In this document: piece by piece, positions 7,929 through 17,747 of the stretch | Position numbering within the stretch: the stretch's first letter is position 1 | Layout: each line of letters opens with the position of its first letter | From: a candidate division TA06 bacterium SM23_40 | Lineage (GTDB): Bacteria; LJUI01; SM1-40 | DNA: 36,318 nucleotides | Assembly (NCBI GenBank): GCA_001303705.1 | Contig: LJUI01000030.1 | Coordinates: 1-36,318, forward strand | Reading direction: 5' to 3' | Made by a program: the position numbers and the translations under genes | Notes under the pieces: model-generated | What the model was told of the DNA's origin: nothing | The model's database searches: none | What the model saw: the letters and a program-made list of their open reading frames with translations, nothing else

Positions 7929-10775
7929 GTGGCTTCAAACCGTGCCATCGTCGTTAAGGGTGCGAGAGAGCACAACCTCAAGAATATCGATGTGACGATC
8001 CCGCGAGACAAGCTCGTCGTCGTCACCGGGCTCTCCGGCTCCGGGAAGTCCTCTCTGGCCTTCGACACGATCTATGCCGAAGGCCAGCGGCGTTATGTAG
8101 AGTCGCTCAGTGCGTATGCTCGCCAGTTTCTGGGGGTGATGGAGAAGCCGGACGTCGACGCAATCGAGGGGCTGTCGCCGGCAATATCGATAGAGCAGCG
8201 AAAGGCCGCCCGAAACCCCCGATCTACGGTGGCGACAGTCACGGAGATCTACGACTATCTGCGGGTTCTGTTTGCGCGGATCGGCATCCCTCACTGCTAC
8301 AAATGCGGCCGTCTCATCGCCAGCCAGACGGTCAGTCAGATTGTCGATGCTGTGCTTTCTCTGGGAGAGGGAGCGAGGGTCCAGATTCTTGCACCACTCA
8401 TCAGAGGGCGGAAGGGCGAGCATCTTCGCGTGCTCCGACTGGCAAAGTCCCGCGGGTACGTGCGGGCCCGGATAGACGGCAAGGTGATCGATCTCGATGA
8501 GCTCCCGGCCCTCGACAAGAAGAAGGCGCATACCATCGAGCTGGTGATCGATCGGCTTGTCGTCAAGAACAAGGCGAAGCGCCGCCTTGCCGATTCGATC
8601 GAGACTGCACTCCGCGAGGGGGATGGTGTCATCATCATCGATCGCGGGCAGGCAGGCGAACAGGTCTATAGTGAACACTGTGCCTGCATCGAGTGCGGGA
8701 TCAGCTATGAGGAGCTTTCGCCCCGGATGTTCTCGTTCAACAGTCCGTATGGCGCATGCCCGACCTGCGGCGGGCTGGGGACCAGGCTGGAGATAGACCC
8801 CCAGCTCCTCATCGTCAACTCTGAGCTCTCGATCCTGGAGGGAGCGATCGGTCCGTGGGGGGAGCCGACGTCTCGCTGGCTCCTCACCCAGCTGGAGATG
8901 TTGCAGGAACGGCATGGTGTCGATCTCGATGCGCCGTACGGGAGTCTCGGCGAGGATGCCGAGCGGATCTTGCTGTACGGAACAGAGCCCGAGGGTGGAG
9001 CTGTGCCTGGAGAGGGGCGCGGCCGTGACGAAGAGAGATGGCGGTTTGAAGGAGCCATCCCCATGCTTATGCGTCGGTACCGTGATACACAATCGGATTG
9101 GGTCCGTCATGATATCGAGCGGTACATGAGTATACTCACCTGTCCGGCCTGCCGAGGTGCGCGGCTCCGGAAAGAGAGCCTGTCGGTTCGCGTCTGCGGG
9201 CTCTCGATCTCCGAGCTAGTCAGCATGTCGGTCAAGCGAGCGCACGCCTTCTTCTCCAGCGAGCTGGAGTTGAACGGGCGGGAGAAGGTAATCGGAGAAC
9301 AGGTGAAGGCAGAGATATCGGCGCGGCTGGGGTTCCTGGTCGACGTGGGCCTCGATTATCTGACGCTCGATCGGTCCACCGACTCTCTCTCCGGCGGGGA
9401 GGAGCAGCGCGTACGATTGGCAACGCAGATCGGCAGCGGGTTGACAGGTGTCCTGTACATCCTCGACGAGCCATCCATCGGGCTCCATCAGCGCGACAAT
9501 CGGCGCCTGCTCGATACCCTCACCCGGCTTCGCGATCTCGCCAATACAGTAGTCGTGGTCGAGCACGACCGTCAGATCATTTCTGCCGCTGATCACGTGA
9601 TCGATCTCGGACCGGGGGCGGGAGAGCTGGGTGGGCACGTCGTCGCCACCGGCACTCCGGCGGAGATTGCGGAAGAGAACGGGTCGCTCACCGGGGCGTA
9701 CCTGGCGAGGAGACGCTCGATCGAGACCCCCGGTCGGCTGCGGCGCCCGAAGAAGGGATGGCTGGTCGTCACGGGGGCAGCGGCGAATAACTTGAAGTCG
9801 ATCGACGTCCACATCCCGCTCGGGCTCTTCGTCTGCGTGACCGGTGTTTCGGGATCAGGAAAGAGCACTCTGGTCAACGACATACTCTATCGCGCACTTG
9901 CCCAGCGGTTCTACCGTTCACGCCGCCCTCCGGGGGCGTACGACCAGATCCTTGGGGTGGAGGAGATAGACAAGGTTATCAATATCGACCAGTCGCCCAT
10001 CGGGAGGACACCCCGGTCGAACCCGGCCACGTACACCGGCAGCTTCTCCTACATCCGCGAGCTCTTCGCTTCTGTACCGGAATCGAGGGTGCGCGGCTAT
10101 CGTCCCAGGCGGTTCAGTTTCAATCTCAAGGGCGGACGATGTGAGGCATGCGCAGGCGACGGGATCATCAAGATCGAAATGCACTTTCTTCCTGACGTCT
10201 ATGTGCTGTGTGAGTTGTGCAAAGGGAAACGTTTCAACCGCGAGACCCTCGAGATCACCTATAAGGGGAAGACGATCAGTGACGTGCTCGAGATGACGGC
10301 CGATGAGGCCATGCGGTTCTTCGGGGCGGTGCCGAAGATAAAGCGGAAGCTGAAACTCCTGGCCGATGTCGGACTCGGATACATCAAGCTGGGTCAGCCG
10401 GCGCCGACCCTGTCGGGCGGAGAAGCCCAGCGGATCAAGTTGGCCAAGGAACTGTCAAAGGTCGGCACTGGGAGTACACTCTACATTCTCGATGAGCCGA
10501 CGACCGGACTCCACTTCGAAGACGTGAAGATGCTCCTCAGGGTTCTCGACAGGCTGGTCGCAAAGGGCAACACGGTGCTCGTCATCGAGCACAATCTGGA
10601 CGTCATCAAGTGTGCCGATTGGGTTATCGACCTCGGGCCGGAGGGCGGGGACGACGGTGGTGATATTGTCGTCGCGGGACCGCCGCAGGAGATAGAGGAA
10701 TCGAGAACTTCCTATACCGGCGCTTATCTCCGTCGTGACCGAGAGGAGGAGCGTCTCTCTATGGCCAGCCCGTGA
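7929..10775 (+). CDS. uvrA: Excinuclease ABC subunit UvrA
   Basis: [16 protein letters not shown], two Walker A motifs ([18 protein letters not shown]), [38 protein letters not shown], CxxC zinc motifs. GTG 7929 with an AAGGAGAGG RBS preferred over TTG 7866, which lies in the putative promoter. Confidence 0.98.
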   Translation: MASNRAIVVKGAREHNLKNIDVTIPRDKLVVVTGLSGSGKSSLAFDTIYAEGQRRYVESLSAYARQFLGVMEKPDVDAIEGLSPAISIEQRKAARNPRSTVATVTEIYDYLRVLFARIGIPHCYKCGRLIASQTVSQIVDAVLSLGEGARVQILAPLIRGRKGEHLRVLRLAKSRGYVRARIDGKVIDLDELPALDKKKAHTIELVIDRLVVKNKAKRRLADSIETALREGDGVIIIDRGQAGEQVYSEHCACIECGISYEELSPRMFSFNSPYGACPTCGGLGTRLEIDPQLLIVNSELSILEGAIGPWGEPTSRWLLTQLEMLQERHGVDLDAPYGSLGEDAERILLYGTEPEGGAVPGEGRGRDEERWRFEGAIPMLMRRYRDTQSDWVRHDIERYMSILTCPACRGARLRKESLSVRVCGLSISELVSMSVKRAHAFFSSELELNGREKVIGEQVKAEISARLGFLVDVGLDYLTLDRSTDSLSGGEEQRVRLATQIGSGLTGVLYILDEPSIGLHQRDNRRLLDTLTRLRDLANTVVVVEHDRQIISAADHVIDLGPGAGELGGHVVATGTPAEIAEENGSLTGAYLARRRSIETPGRLRRPKKGWLVVTGAAANNLKSIDVHIPLGLFVCVTGVSGSGKSTLVNDILYRALAQRFYRSRRPPGAYDQILGVEEIDKVINIDQSPIGRTPRSNPATYTGSFSYIRELFASVPESRVRGYRPRRFSFNLKGGRCEACAGDGIIKIEMHFLPDVYVLCELCKGKRFNRETLEITYKGKTISDVLEMTADEAMRFFGAVPKIKRKLKLLADVGLGYIKLGQPAPTLSGGEAQRIKLAKELSKVGTGSTLYILDEPTTGLHFEDVKMLLRVLDRLVAKGNTVLVIEHNLDVIKCADWVIDLGPEGGDDGGDIVVAGPPQEIEESRTSYTGAYLRRDREEERLSMASP

Positions 10776-10787
10776 GGAGGAGGGAGT

Positions 10788-11891
10788 ATGGAAGAGAAAT
10801 CGCCCAGACGGACTCCTTTCTTCGAGAAGCACAAGGCGCTCGGGGCCAGAATCGTTGAGTTCGCGGGCTTCGAGATGCCGATCCAGTTCACGTCGATCAT
10901 CGAAGAGCATCGGGCGGGGCGGTCTAATGTCGGGATGTTCGATGTTTCCCACATGGGGGAGGTGACGATCCGTGGACCCGATGCTCTGGAGTTCGTGAAC
11001 TATGTGACTATTAACGATGCGGCTCAACTGGCGGTCGGTCAGGCGCAGTACTCAGCTCTCTGCTATGAAGATGGGGGGCTGGTTGACGATCTCGTGGTCT
11101 ATCGCCTCGTCGATCATTTCCTGTTCGTAGTCAATGCCGCGAACATCGAGAAGGATTACGACTGGATCGTCAGCAACCGGAGTGGAGATGTCGAGATAGA
11201 GAATAGCTCTTACGAGACGGGACAGCTCGCTGTTCAGGGTCCGAATGCCGAGTTGGTGATGCAGCGTGTAACAAATCTGAAACTCTCTGAGATACAGTTC
11301 TACTGGTCGGCTCAGGGGAAGGTCGGGGGCGTCGAAGCCCTCGTCTCGCGTACCGGCTATACGGGAGAGGATGGTTTTGAGATCTACATGGCGGCGGAAC
11401 ATGGTCCGCAGGTGTGGGATACCATCGTCGAGGCGGGGAAGGAGTTTTCGCTCAAGCCGGTCGGACTGGGGGCCAGAGATACGCTGAGGCTGGAAATGAA
11501 GTACAATCTCTATGGTAATGACATGGATGAGACGACGACTCCCCTCGAGGCCGGACTCAGCTGGATCACCAAGCTGGAAAAGGAGGAGTTCATCGGCCAG
11601 GAGGCCCTCAAGAAACAGAAAGAGGAAGGTGTCAAGCGACGCCTCATTGCGTTCGAGATGATGGGGAATGAGATCCCGCGCCCCGGATTCGACATCCTAG
11701 TCAACGGGGAAAAGGTGGGACATGTGACGAGCGGCACGTTTTCGCCTTCTCTCGAGAAGGGCATCGGCCTGGGGTATGTCGCTCGGCCCCATACTAAGTC
11801 AGGCACTGAGCTCACAATTGTCGTGCGGGGAGAACCGGCATCGGCCGCGATCGTGAAGCCTCCGTTCTATAAACATGGAACTCACCATTAG
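10788..11891 (+). CDS. gcvT: Glycine cleavage system T protein (aminomethyltransferase)
   Basis: RRTPFFEKHKALGARIVEFAGFEMPIQFTSIIEEHRAGRSNVGMFDVSHMGEV; TGYTGEDGFEIY; GLGARDTLRLE. Confidence 0.97.
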   Translation: MEEKSPRRTPFFEKHKALGARIVEFAGFEMPIQFTSIIEEHRAGRSNVGMFDVSHMGEVTIRGPDALEFVNYVTINDAAQLAVGQAQYSALCYEDGGLVDDLVVYRLVDHFLFVVNAANIEKDYDWIVSNRSGDVEIENSSYETGQLAVQGPNAELVMQRVTNLKLSEIQFYWSAQGKVGGVEALVSRTGYTGEDGFEIYMAAEHGPQVWDTIVEAGKEFSLKPVGLGARDTLRLEMKYNLYGNDMDETTTPLEAGLSWITKLEKEEFIGQEALKKQKEEGVKRRLIAFEMMGNEIPRPGFDILVNGEKVGHVTSGTFSPSLEKGIGLGYVARPHTKSGTELTIVVRGEPASAAIVKPPFYKHGTHH

Positions 11892-11952
11892 GGGAGCGAG
11901 GACGTGCGACCACACACACTCGAAATGACAGGCACACGGATGGAGGACTGAC

Positions 11953-13299
11953 GTGAGTTACATACCGAATACCGACCGCGACCGAGAGGAGATGCTGAAG
12001 GCGATCGGGGTGGGCGACTTCGAGGCCCTCATTGAGCACGTACCGGAGGGTATCAGGCTCGATCGGTTGCTTGATCTGCCGGCCCCTCTCTCCGAGATCG
12101 AGGTGCTGAAGCTTCTCGAACAGATGTCGGACCAGAACGGTGCGGCAGGCCTCGTCTCCTTTGCCGGTGCCGGTGCTTATGACCATTTCATTCCCAGTGT
12201 CGTCGATCACCTCATCTCGCGCTCGGAGTTCTACACCGCGTACACGCCCTATCAGTGTGAAGTAAGCCAGGGGACGCTCCAGGCGATCTATGAGTTTCAG
12301 AGCCTCATTGCTGAACTGACCGAGATGGACGTGGCGAATGCCTCGCTCTATGATAAAGGCTCAGGACTCGCTGAAGCGGTTCACCTCTGTCGGGCTGCCG
12401 CCCGGCGGCCCGAGGTCGTCGTCTCCGAGTCGATCCATCCCCACTATCTCGTGATCATCGAGACGTACTGCCGGGGGATCGATGTCCCGATCAGGCGCAT
12501 CCCCGCTCCTGAGGGGGTGACCGATCTCGACCAGCTGCGGGGAGCGATCGGGGATGAGACTGCCTGTGTTGTCGTCCAGCATCCCAATTTCTTCGGCTGT
12601 CTCGAACCGGCAGCTGCTGTGGGCGAGCTTGCGCACGCGGCCGGTGCGCTGCTCGTCGTCGGAGTCGATCCCATCTCGTTGGGGACCCTCGTGCCGCCCG
12701 GGCAATATGGATGCGATGTTGCCGTCGGTGAAGGTCAGGCTCTTGGCATTCCTCAGAGCTTCGGTGGGCCGTATCTCGGCTTATTTGCCACGCGTCGTGA
12801 TCTCATCCGGCTTCTCCCCGGGAGGCTTGTGGGAGCGACGACCGACACCGAGGGGACGAAGGGCTATGTCCTCACCCTTCAGACCAGAGAGCAGCACATC
12901 CGGCGCGAACGGGCAACCTCGAACATCTGCACGAACCAGGCGTTGTGTGCTCTCGCCGCCACCATCTACCTCTCACTCCTCGGAAAGCAGGGGATGAGGA
13001 AGGTGAGTGAACTCTGCCTCCAGAAGAGCCACTATCTCATCGAACAGTTGACGCAGATAGCCGGGGTGGAACGTCGGTTCGATATTCCGTTCTTCAAAGA
13101 GTGTGCAGTGAAACTGCCCGGGCCCGCGTCGGATCTGATTGATCGTCTCCTCGAGCGCGGGTATCTGGCCGGGGTAGATCTCGGGGGGTTCCGGGACGAT
13201 CTTGCTGACACTCTTCTCGTCGCCGTAACAGAGAAGCGGACGAAGGAAGAGATGGATCGGTTCGCGAAGGATTTCGACGAAGCTGTGCGTGGGGGGTAG
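11953..13299 (+). CDS. gcvPA: Glycine dehydrogenase (decarboxylating) subunit 1
   Basis: MSYIPNTDRDREEMLKAIGVGDFEALIEHVPEGIRL; YTAYTPYQCEVSQGTLQAIYEFQSLIAELTEMDVANASLYD; QHIRRERATSNICTNQAL. Confidence 0.97.
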   Translation: MSYIPNTDRDREEMLKAIGVGDFEALIEHVPEGIRLDRLLDLPAPLSEIEVLKLLEQMSDQNGAAGLVSFAGAGAYDHFIPSVVDHLISRSEFYTAYTPYQCEVSQGTLQAIYEFQSLIAELTEMDVANASLYDKGSGLAEAVHLCRAAARRPEVVVSESIHPHYLVIIETYCRGIDVPIRRIPAPEGVTDLDQLRGAIGDETACVVVQHPNFFGCLEPAAAVGELAHAAGALLVVGVDPISLGTLVPPGQYGCDVAVGEGQALGIPQSFGGPYLGLFATRRDLIRLLPGRLVGATTDTEGTKGYVLTLQTREQHIRRERATSNICTNQALCALAATIYLSLLGKQGMRKVSELCLQKSHYLIEQLTQIAGVERRFDIPFFKECAVKLPGPASDLIDRLLERGYLAGVDLGGFRDDLADTLLVAVTEKRTKEEMDRFAKDFDEAVRGG

Positions 13300-13307
13300 T
13301 CCTTCCT

Positions 13308-14237
13308 ATGAAGCCAGCGTTCATCTATTCACCCAAGTATCGCGTCGACATCGGCTCGCACGTCTTTCCTATCGCGAAGTATGATCTGGTCGCAGATCGC
13401 TTGATAGAGCTGGGACTCGCCTCGCGGAGCGACCTGCTCGATCCGCCATCACCATCCCGGGAGGATCTGCTCGCCGTCCACACGCTCACCTACCTCGAGG
13501 ACCTCGATGAACTTCGATGGACAGAGCGGACGTGTCGCTCCGAGCTCCCCCTGACACGTGAGATCGTCGATGGATTCATGCTTGCCGCAGGAGGGACCAT
13601 TCTCACATGTGTCGAGGCGATGAAGAGAGGTGCAGCAGTGCATATCGGTGGAGGCCTCCACCACGCCTTCGCCGATCATGCCGAGGGATTCTGCTATGTG
13701 AATGATGTTGCCGTCGGAATACGGGGCCTCCAGCGGACCAATGCCGCCTCTCACGTCCTCGTCGTCGATTGTGATCTCCATCAGGGTAACGGGACGGCAC
13801 ACATCTTCCGCCACGACCCGTCGGTGTACACGTTTTCCATGCATCAGGAGAATAACTACCCGCTCAAGGAAGAGAGCGATCTCGACATCGGACTGGCTGA
13901 TGGGACCAACGACGAGGAGTACCTGTCGCGGCTGAATGAAGTTCTGCCACGCCTCTTCGATACACATCTGCCTGAGCTGGTTGTCTATCTTGCAGGCGCT
14001 GATCCATACTGCGGAGATCAATTGGGAGGACTCGACCTGTCGATCGAGGGGTTGCGTCGGCGCGACGAGCTGGTACTGGGAGAGTCGAAAGTCCGTGGCC
14101 TGCCGGTGGCAATCCTGCTGGCGGGAGGATACGCCTGGGACACGCAGGATACCGTCGAAATCCATATCAACACCTGCAGGACCGCGCTCGATCTGTTCGC
14201 CGCCAAGCCGACAGTCCCGGGGGGCGAGTCAGGATGA
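13308..14237 (+). CDS. Histone deacetylase-family (arginase/HDAC fold) deacetylase
   Basis: VHIGGGLHHAFADHAEGFCYVNDVAVG, LVVDCDLHQGNGTAHIF, YLAGADPYCGDQLGGLDLS, LLAGGYA. Confidence 0.92.
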   Translation: MKPAFIYSPKYRVDIGSHVFPIAKYDLVADRLIELGLASRSDLLDPPSPSREDLLAVHTLTYLEDLDELRWTERTCRSELPLTREIVDGFMLAAGGTILTCVEAMKRGAAVHIGGGLHHAFADHAEGFCYVNDVAVGIRGLQRTNAASHVLVVDCDLHQGNGTAHIFRHDPSVYTFSMHQENNYPLKEESDLDIGLADGTNDEEYLSRLNEVLPRLFDTHLPELVVYLAGADPYCGDQLGGLDLSIEGLRRRDELVLGESKVRGLPVAILLAGGYAWDTQDTVEIHINTCRTALDLFAAKPTVPGGESG

Positions 14238-16147
14238 AGAATCGGGAGCTAGCAGCCGTCTTCGATCAGATCGGAGATGCTCTCGAGTTCAAGGGAGAGA
14301 GCGTCTTCAAGGTAAATGCCTACCGGAAGGCTGCCCGTGTACTGCGGGAACTCTCCGAAGATGTCGCCGTGCTGCACGACGAAGGGAGGCTGAGGAAGGT
14401 CTCCGGCATCGGCGAGGGGATCGCCAAGAAGATCGAAGAATATCTCAGGACCGGAGCGATGAAGAAGCAACAGGATGCGATGGAGGGGATTCCCGACGGT
14501 CTCCTCGATCTGCTCCGGATTCAGGGGCTGGGCCCGAAGACACTGGCGCTCGTCCATCGAGAGCTCGATGTGAAGGGCCTCGACGACCTCAAGCACGTGC
14601 TCGACAACGGCAGTCTGGCGCAGCTTCCCGGATTGGGGGCGAAACGGGCTCAGTTGCTCAAGCGTGGTATCGAGCTCTTCGAACGGTCGCGTGAGAGGAT
14701 CCCCCTGGGCAGGGCTGCGCCGCTCGTCGAGCGAGTCATCAAGGAGCTCTCCGAAGAGGGAGGCATCGTCGACATCTCACCGGCGGGATCGCTGCGCCGG
14801 ATGCGCGAGACCGTGGGCGACATCGACATCCTCGTCTGCTCCCGGGCCGGTGCGGAGGTTATTGACCGATTCACCCATCTCCCTCTCGTTTCGGACGTGC
14901 TCGCGGCAGGCGCGACCAAGGCCTCCATCCGCACTGAGGAAGGAATCCAGGTCGATCTCAGGGTCGTCGATCGCAGCTCGTACGGTGCCGCACTCCAGTA
15001 TTTCACCGGTTCGAAGGCACACAATATCCGGCTCCGGGAGATGGCCAAGGCCAGGGGACTGAAGGTGAGCGAGTACGGGGTGTTTGAGGTCGGCGACGGA
15101 GAGGAGGTGCGGATTGCGGGGAAGACAGAGAAGGAGGTCTATCGGAAGCTCGGCCTTCCGTTGATACCGCCTGAGCTTCGCGAAGACAGGGGTGAGATCG
15201 AGGCTGCCCTGAAGAAGCAGCTGCCGGAACTCATCGACGAGGGTTCGATAGTCGGGGATCTTCACGTCCATTCCCAATACAGCGATGGAGAGGGCAGCCT
15301 GAGCGATCTCGCCACGGCAGCCCGCAGGTTGGGCTACTCCTATCTAGCGATCTGTGATCACTCGCAGTCGGTCTACTACGCGGGCGGGCTCTCCATCGAG
15401 AAACTCGAGGAACAGATCGCTGAGGTGCGGAAGCTGAATCGGCGCCTGAAGGGCGTGCGGTTGCTTGCCGGCTGTGAGGTCGACATCCTTGCCGACGGCA
15501 GCCTCGATGTGCCCGATGAGGTACTTGCACGGCTCGATTTCGTCGTCGCCTCCCTCCACACCGTGTTCAGGAAGCGAGCGACCGACCGCATGATCGAGGC
15601 AGTGCGTCATCCGCTCGTCGATACAATCGGTCACCCCACTGGGAGGCTCCTCTCCGGACGCGAGGGGTACGACGTCGATATCGAGGCTGTGATGCGTGAG
15701 GCGGCGGCCACCGGCACGGCACTCGAGATCAACGCGTACTACGATAGGCTCGACCTATCCGACATCCACGCGCGGCGGGCCAAGGAGTTGGGTGTCGTGC
15801 TCTCCCTCGGGACCGACAGCCACTGGCTGGAGGATCTCTCGATGATGCGGTTCGGGGTCGCGGTCGCCCGGCGTGCCTGGCTGGGCCCGGAAGATGTGGT
15901 TAATGCATGGCCGGCGGAGAAGATCGCCTCGTGGAGGGGATCCCGTCCCAAATCGCGCGGGTCGCACAAGCCGCGAACGCCGGTTACGTCACGTAAGTCT
16001 GGCGGGTCTGGCGCGTCGGTCCGGTCTCGCGCCTCGAGAAAGTCGCGCTCCTCGCGTCCGCCACGGACATCGCGCGGGTCACGGACTTCCCGCGGATCAC
16101 GGACTTCGCGCGCATCACAGAGGGCACGCAGATCGCAGAAGAGGTGA
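14234..16147 (+). CDS. polX: DNA polymerase X / PHP-domain protein with a basic Ser/Arg-rich C-terminal tail
   Basis: HhH segments (RKVSGIGEGIAKKIEEYLRTG, RIQGLGPKTLALV), Pol motif VGDIDILVCS, PHP motif VGDLHVHSQYSDGEGSLSDLATAARRLGYSYLAICDHSQS. Tail SRPKSRGSHKPRTPVTSRKS...RTSRGSRTSRGSRTSRASQRARRSQKR. Confidence 0.94.
   Translation: MKNRELAAVFDQIGDALEFKGESVFKVNAYRKAARVLRELSEDVAVLHDEGRLRKVSGIGEGIAKKIEEYLRTGAMKKQQDAMEGIPDGLLDLLRIQGLGPKTLALVHRELDVKGLDDLKHVLDNGSLAQLPGLGAKRAQLLKRGIELFERSRERIPLGRAAPLVERVIKELSEEGGIVDISPAGSLRRMRETVGDIDILVCSRAGAEVIDRFTHLPLVSDVLAAGATKASIRTEEGIQVDLRVVDRSSYGAALQYFTGSKAHNIRLREMAKARGLKVSEYGVFEVGDGEEVRIAGKTEKEVYRKLGLPLIPPELREDRGEIEAALKKQLPELIDEGSIVGDLHVHSQYSDGEGSLSDLATAARRLGYSYLAICDHSQSVYYAGGLSIEKLEEQIAEVRKLNRRLKGVRLLAGCEVDILADGSLDVPDEVLARLDFVVASLHTVFRKRATDRMIEAVRHPLVDTIGHPTGRLLSGREGYDVDIEAVMREAAATGTALEINAYYDRLDLSDIHARRAKELGVVLSLGTDSHWLEDLSMMRFGVAVARRAWLGPEDVVNAWPAEKIASWRGSRPKSRGSHKPRTPVTSRKSGGSGASVRSRASRKSRSSRPPRTSRGSRTSRGSRTSRASQRARRSQKR
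16062..16133 (+). repeat. In-frame 18-bp tandem repeat encoding RTSRGS-type hexapeptides (four units)
   Basis: cacggacatcgcgcgggt / cacggacttcccgcggat / cacggacttcgcgcgcat / cacagagggcacgcagat. Confidence 0.8.
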
Positions 16148-16159
16148 CGACCAGGGGTG

Positions 16160-17263
16160 ATGAGTACGCACTCAACCGTCTTCGGCGAGGTCGATTCGCC
16201 GCGCCATGAGGCAGACCTGTATGATCGCCTCGAGAACCGTCGCGTCCAGTGCAACGTCTGCCTCCGGCGCTGCATTGTCGCCGATGGGCGCGCCGGGTAC
16301 TGTTTTACGCGCCGCAACGAAGGCGGGAGGATGGTCACGCTCATCTACGGCGCAGTCTCTACCTGGTCCGTCGCACCGATTGAGATCAAGCCGCTGTACC
16401 ACTTCTATCCCGGATCGCATGCCCTGTCTTTCGGATCATTCGGGTGTAACTTCCGCTGTATTGGTTGCCAGAACTGGGAGATCGCCCATGTTGGGCCGAC
16501 CAGGTTGGGAGTCAAGGAGCGGCGGGTCACGCTTGATCGCGCGGTCCGGATCTCTCCCGCCCAGAGCGTGGAGATGGCGCTGCGGCACGGATGTCAGGGT
16601 CTCTCCTGGACCTACAATGAGCCGGCGCTCTGGCTCGAATATGCCACTGAGGCTGCGCGACTGGCAAAGCGGCGCGGCCTGTACACGAACTTCGTCACCA
16701 ACGGGGCCCTCACCCCGGAGGCGCTCGACTACATAGGACCTTCTCTGGACGGCTTTCGTGTCGATCTGAAAGGGTCTCGTTCACATACGTATCGTCGGCT
16801 GGCGAACTTCCGCGCCCTCGACGAATTGCTCGAGACGATCGAGCGTGCCCATCGGATGTGGAAAATGCACGTCGAGGTAGTGACAAATGTCACTCCCGGG
16901 TACAACGATAGTAAGGAGGAACTGCACGGTATCGCCAGGTTTATCGCCACGAGGCTGGGGCCTGATGTCCCATGGCACGTTACGCGGTTCGTTCCCCACC
17001 TCCGCCTCAGCCACCTGCCGTTGACGCCCGTGGGAACGCTGGAAGTGGCATGTGAGATCGGCCGTCGCGAGGGCCTCAAGTACGTGTACATCGGGAATGT
17101 CTCCGGCCACCCGGCCAACCATACCTATTGTCCCGAGTGCGGTCACCGCGTCATCGAACGGAGAGTTCATGGTGTCGTCAGCATATCGCTCGTCAAGGGA
17201 CGATGTCCTGCGTGCGGGACGTCGATCCCGATCATCGGCCTCTCGCCAATGGACGTCGCGTGA
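16160..17263 (+). CDS. amrS: AmmeMemoRadiSam-type radical SAM protein (AmrS-like)
   Basis: CNVCLRRCIVADGRAGYCFTRRNEGG; radical SAM CNFRCIGCQNWEI; C-terminal zinc ribbon CPECGHRVIERRVHGVVSISLVKGRCPACGTSIPII. Confidence 0.88.
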   Translation: MSTHSTVFGEVDSPRHEADLYDRLENRRVQCNVCLRRCIVADGRAGYCFTRRNEGGRMVTLIYGAVSTWSVAPIEIKPLYHFYPGSHALSFGSFGCNFRCIGCQNWEIAHVGPTRLGVKERRVTLDRAVRISPAQSVEMALRHGCQGLSWTYNEPALWLEYATEAARLAKRRGLYTNFVTNGALTPEALDYIGPSLDGFRVDLKGSRSHTYRRLANFRALDELLETIERAHRMWKMHVEVVTNVTPGYNDSKEELHGIARFIATRLGPDVPWHVTRFVPHLRLSHLPLTPVGTLEVACEIGRREGLKYVYIGNVSGHPANHTYCPECGHRVIERRVHGVVSISLVKGRCPACGTSIPIIGLSPMDVA

Positions 17264-17709
17264 TGAATGTAGTCTACTCCCTGGGGACGAGTACTCGTTC
17301 GTTCGACGAGTTCGCCCGGATCCTGGCGACATATGGGATAGAGACCGTCGTCGATGTGAGACGTTTCCCGACGAGCAAGTACGATCACTTCCGTATAGAC
17401 CAGTTCTCTCGACTCCTCGCGGATCGAGGGGTCGAGTATATCTATCTCGGCGAATCGTTGGGGGGGTACCGGAAGGGGGGGTATCGCGACTACGCGTGTT
17501 CCGTTGAGTTCAGGCGTGGCGTCGAGCAGCTCGGGCAACTCGCGTCTGAGCGCACGACGGCCATCGTCTGCGCGGAGTTGCTCCCCTGGCGATGCCATCG
17601 GCGGTACATCTCTCGGGCCCTGGAGACCCGGGGGTGGCGTGTGATCCATCTCCTCGATGAGCGCCGCGCCTACCGGCAGGAGGGCGACGGCTGGAGGGCT
17701 GTGGGATGA
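17263..17709 (+). CDS. DUF488 family protein
   Basis: VYSLGTSTRSFDEFARILATYGIETVVDVRRFPTSKYDHF; YLGESLGGYRKGGY; ICAELLPWRCHRRYIS. ATG 17263 overlaps the amrS stop. Confidence 0.88.
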   Translation: MNVVYSLGTSTRSFDEFARILATYGIETVVDVRRFPTSKYDHFRIDQFSRLLADRGVEYIYLGESLGGYRKGGYRDYACSVEFRRGVEQLGQLASERTTAIVCAELLPWRCHRRYISRALETRGWRVIHLLDERRAYRQEGDGWRAVG

Positions 17710-17747
17710 AGCTCGGACGTTTCAGCAACTGTTCAAAGGAGTGACCG

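Noticed and set aside
7935-9110. 391-aa minus-strand ORF
   Set aside because: Antisense to uvrA with no recognisable motifs.
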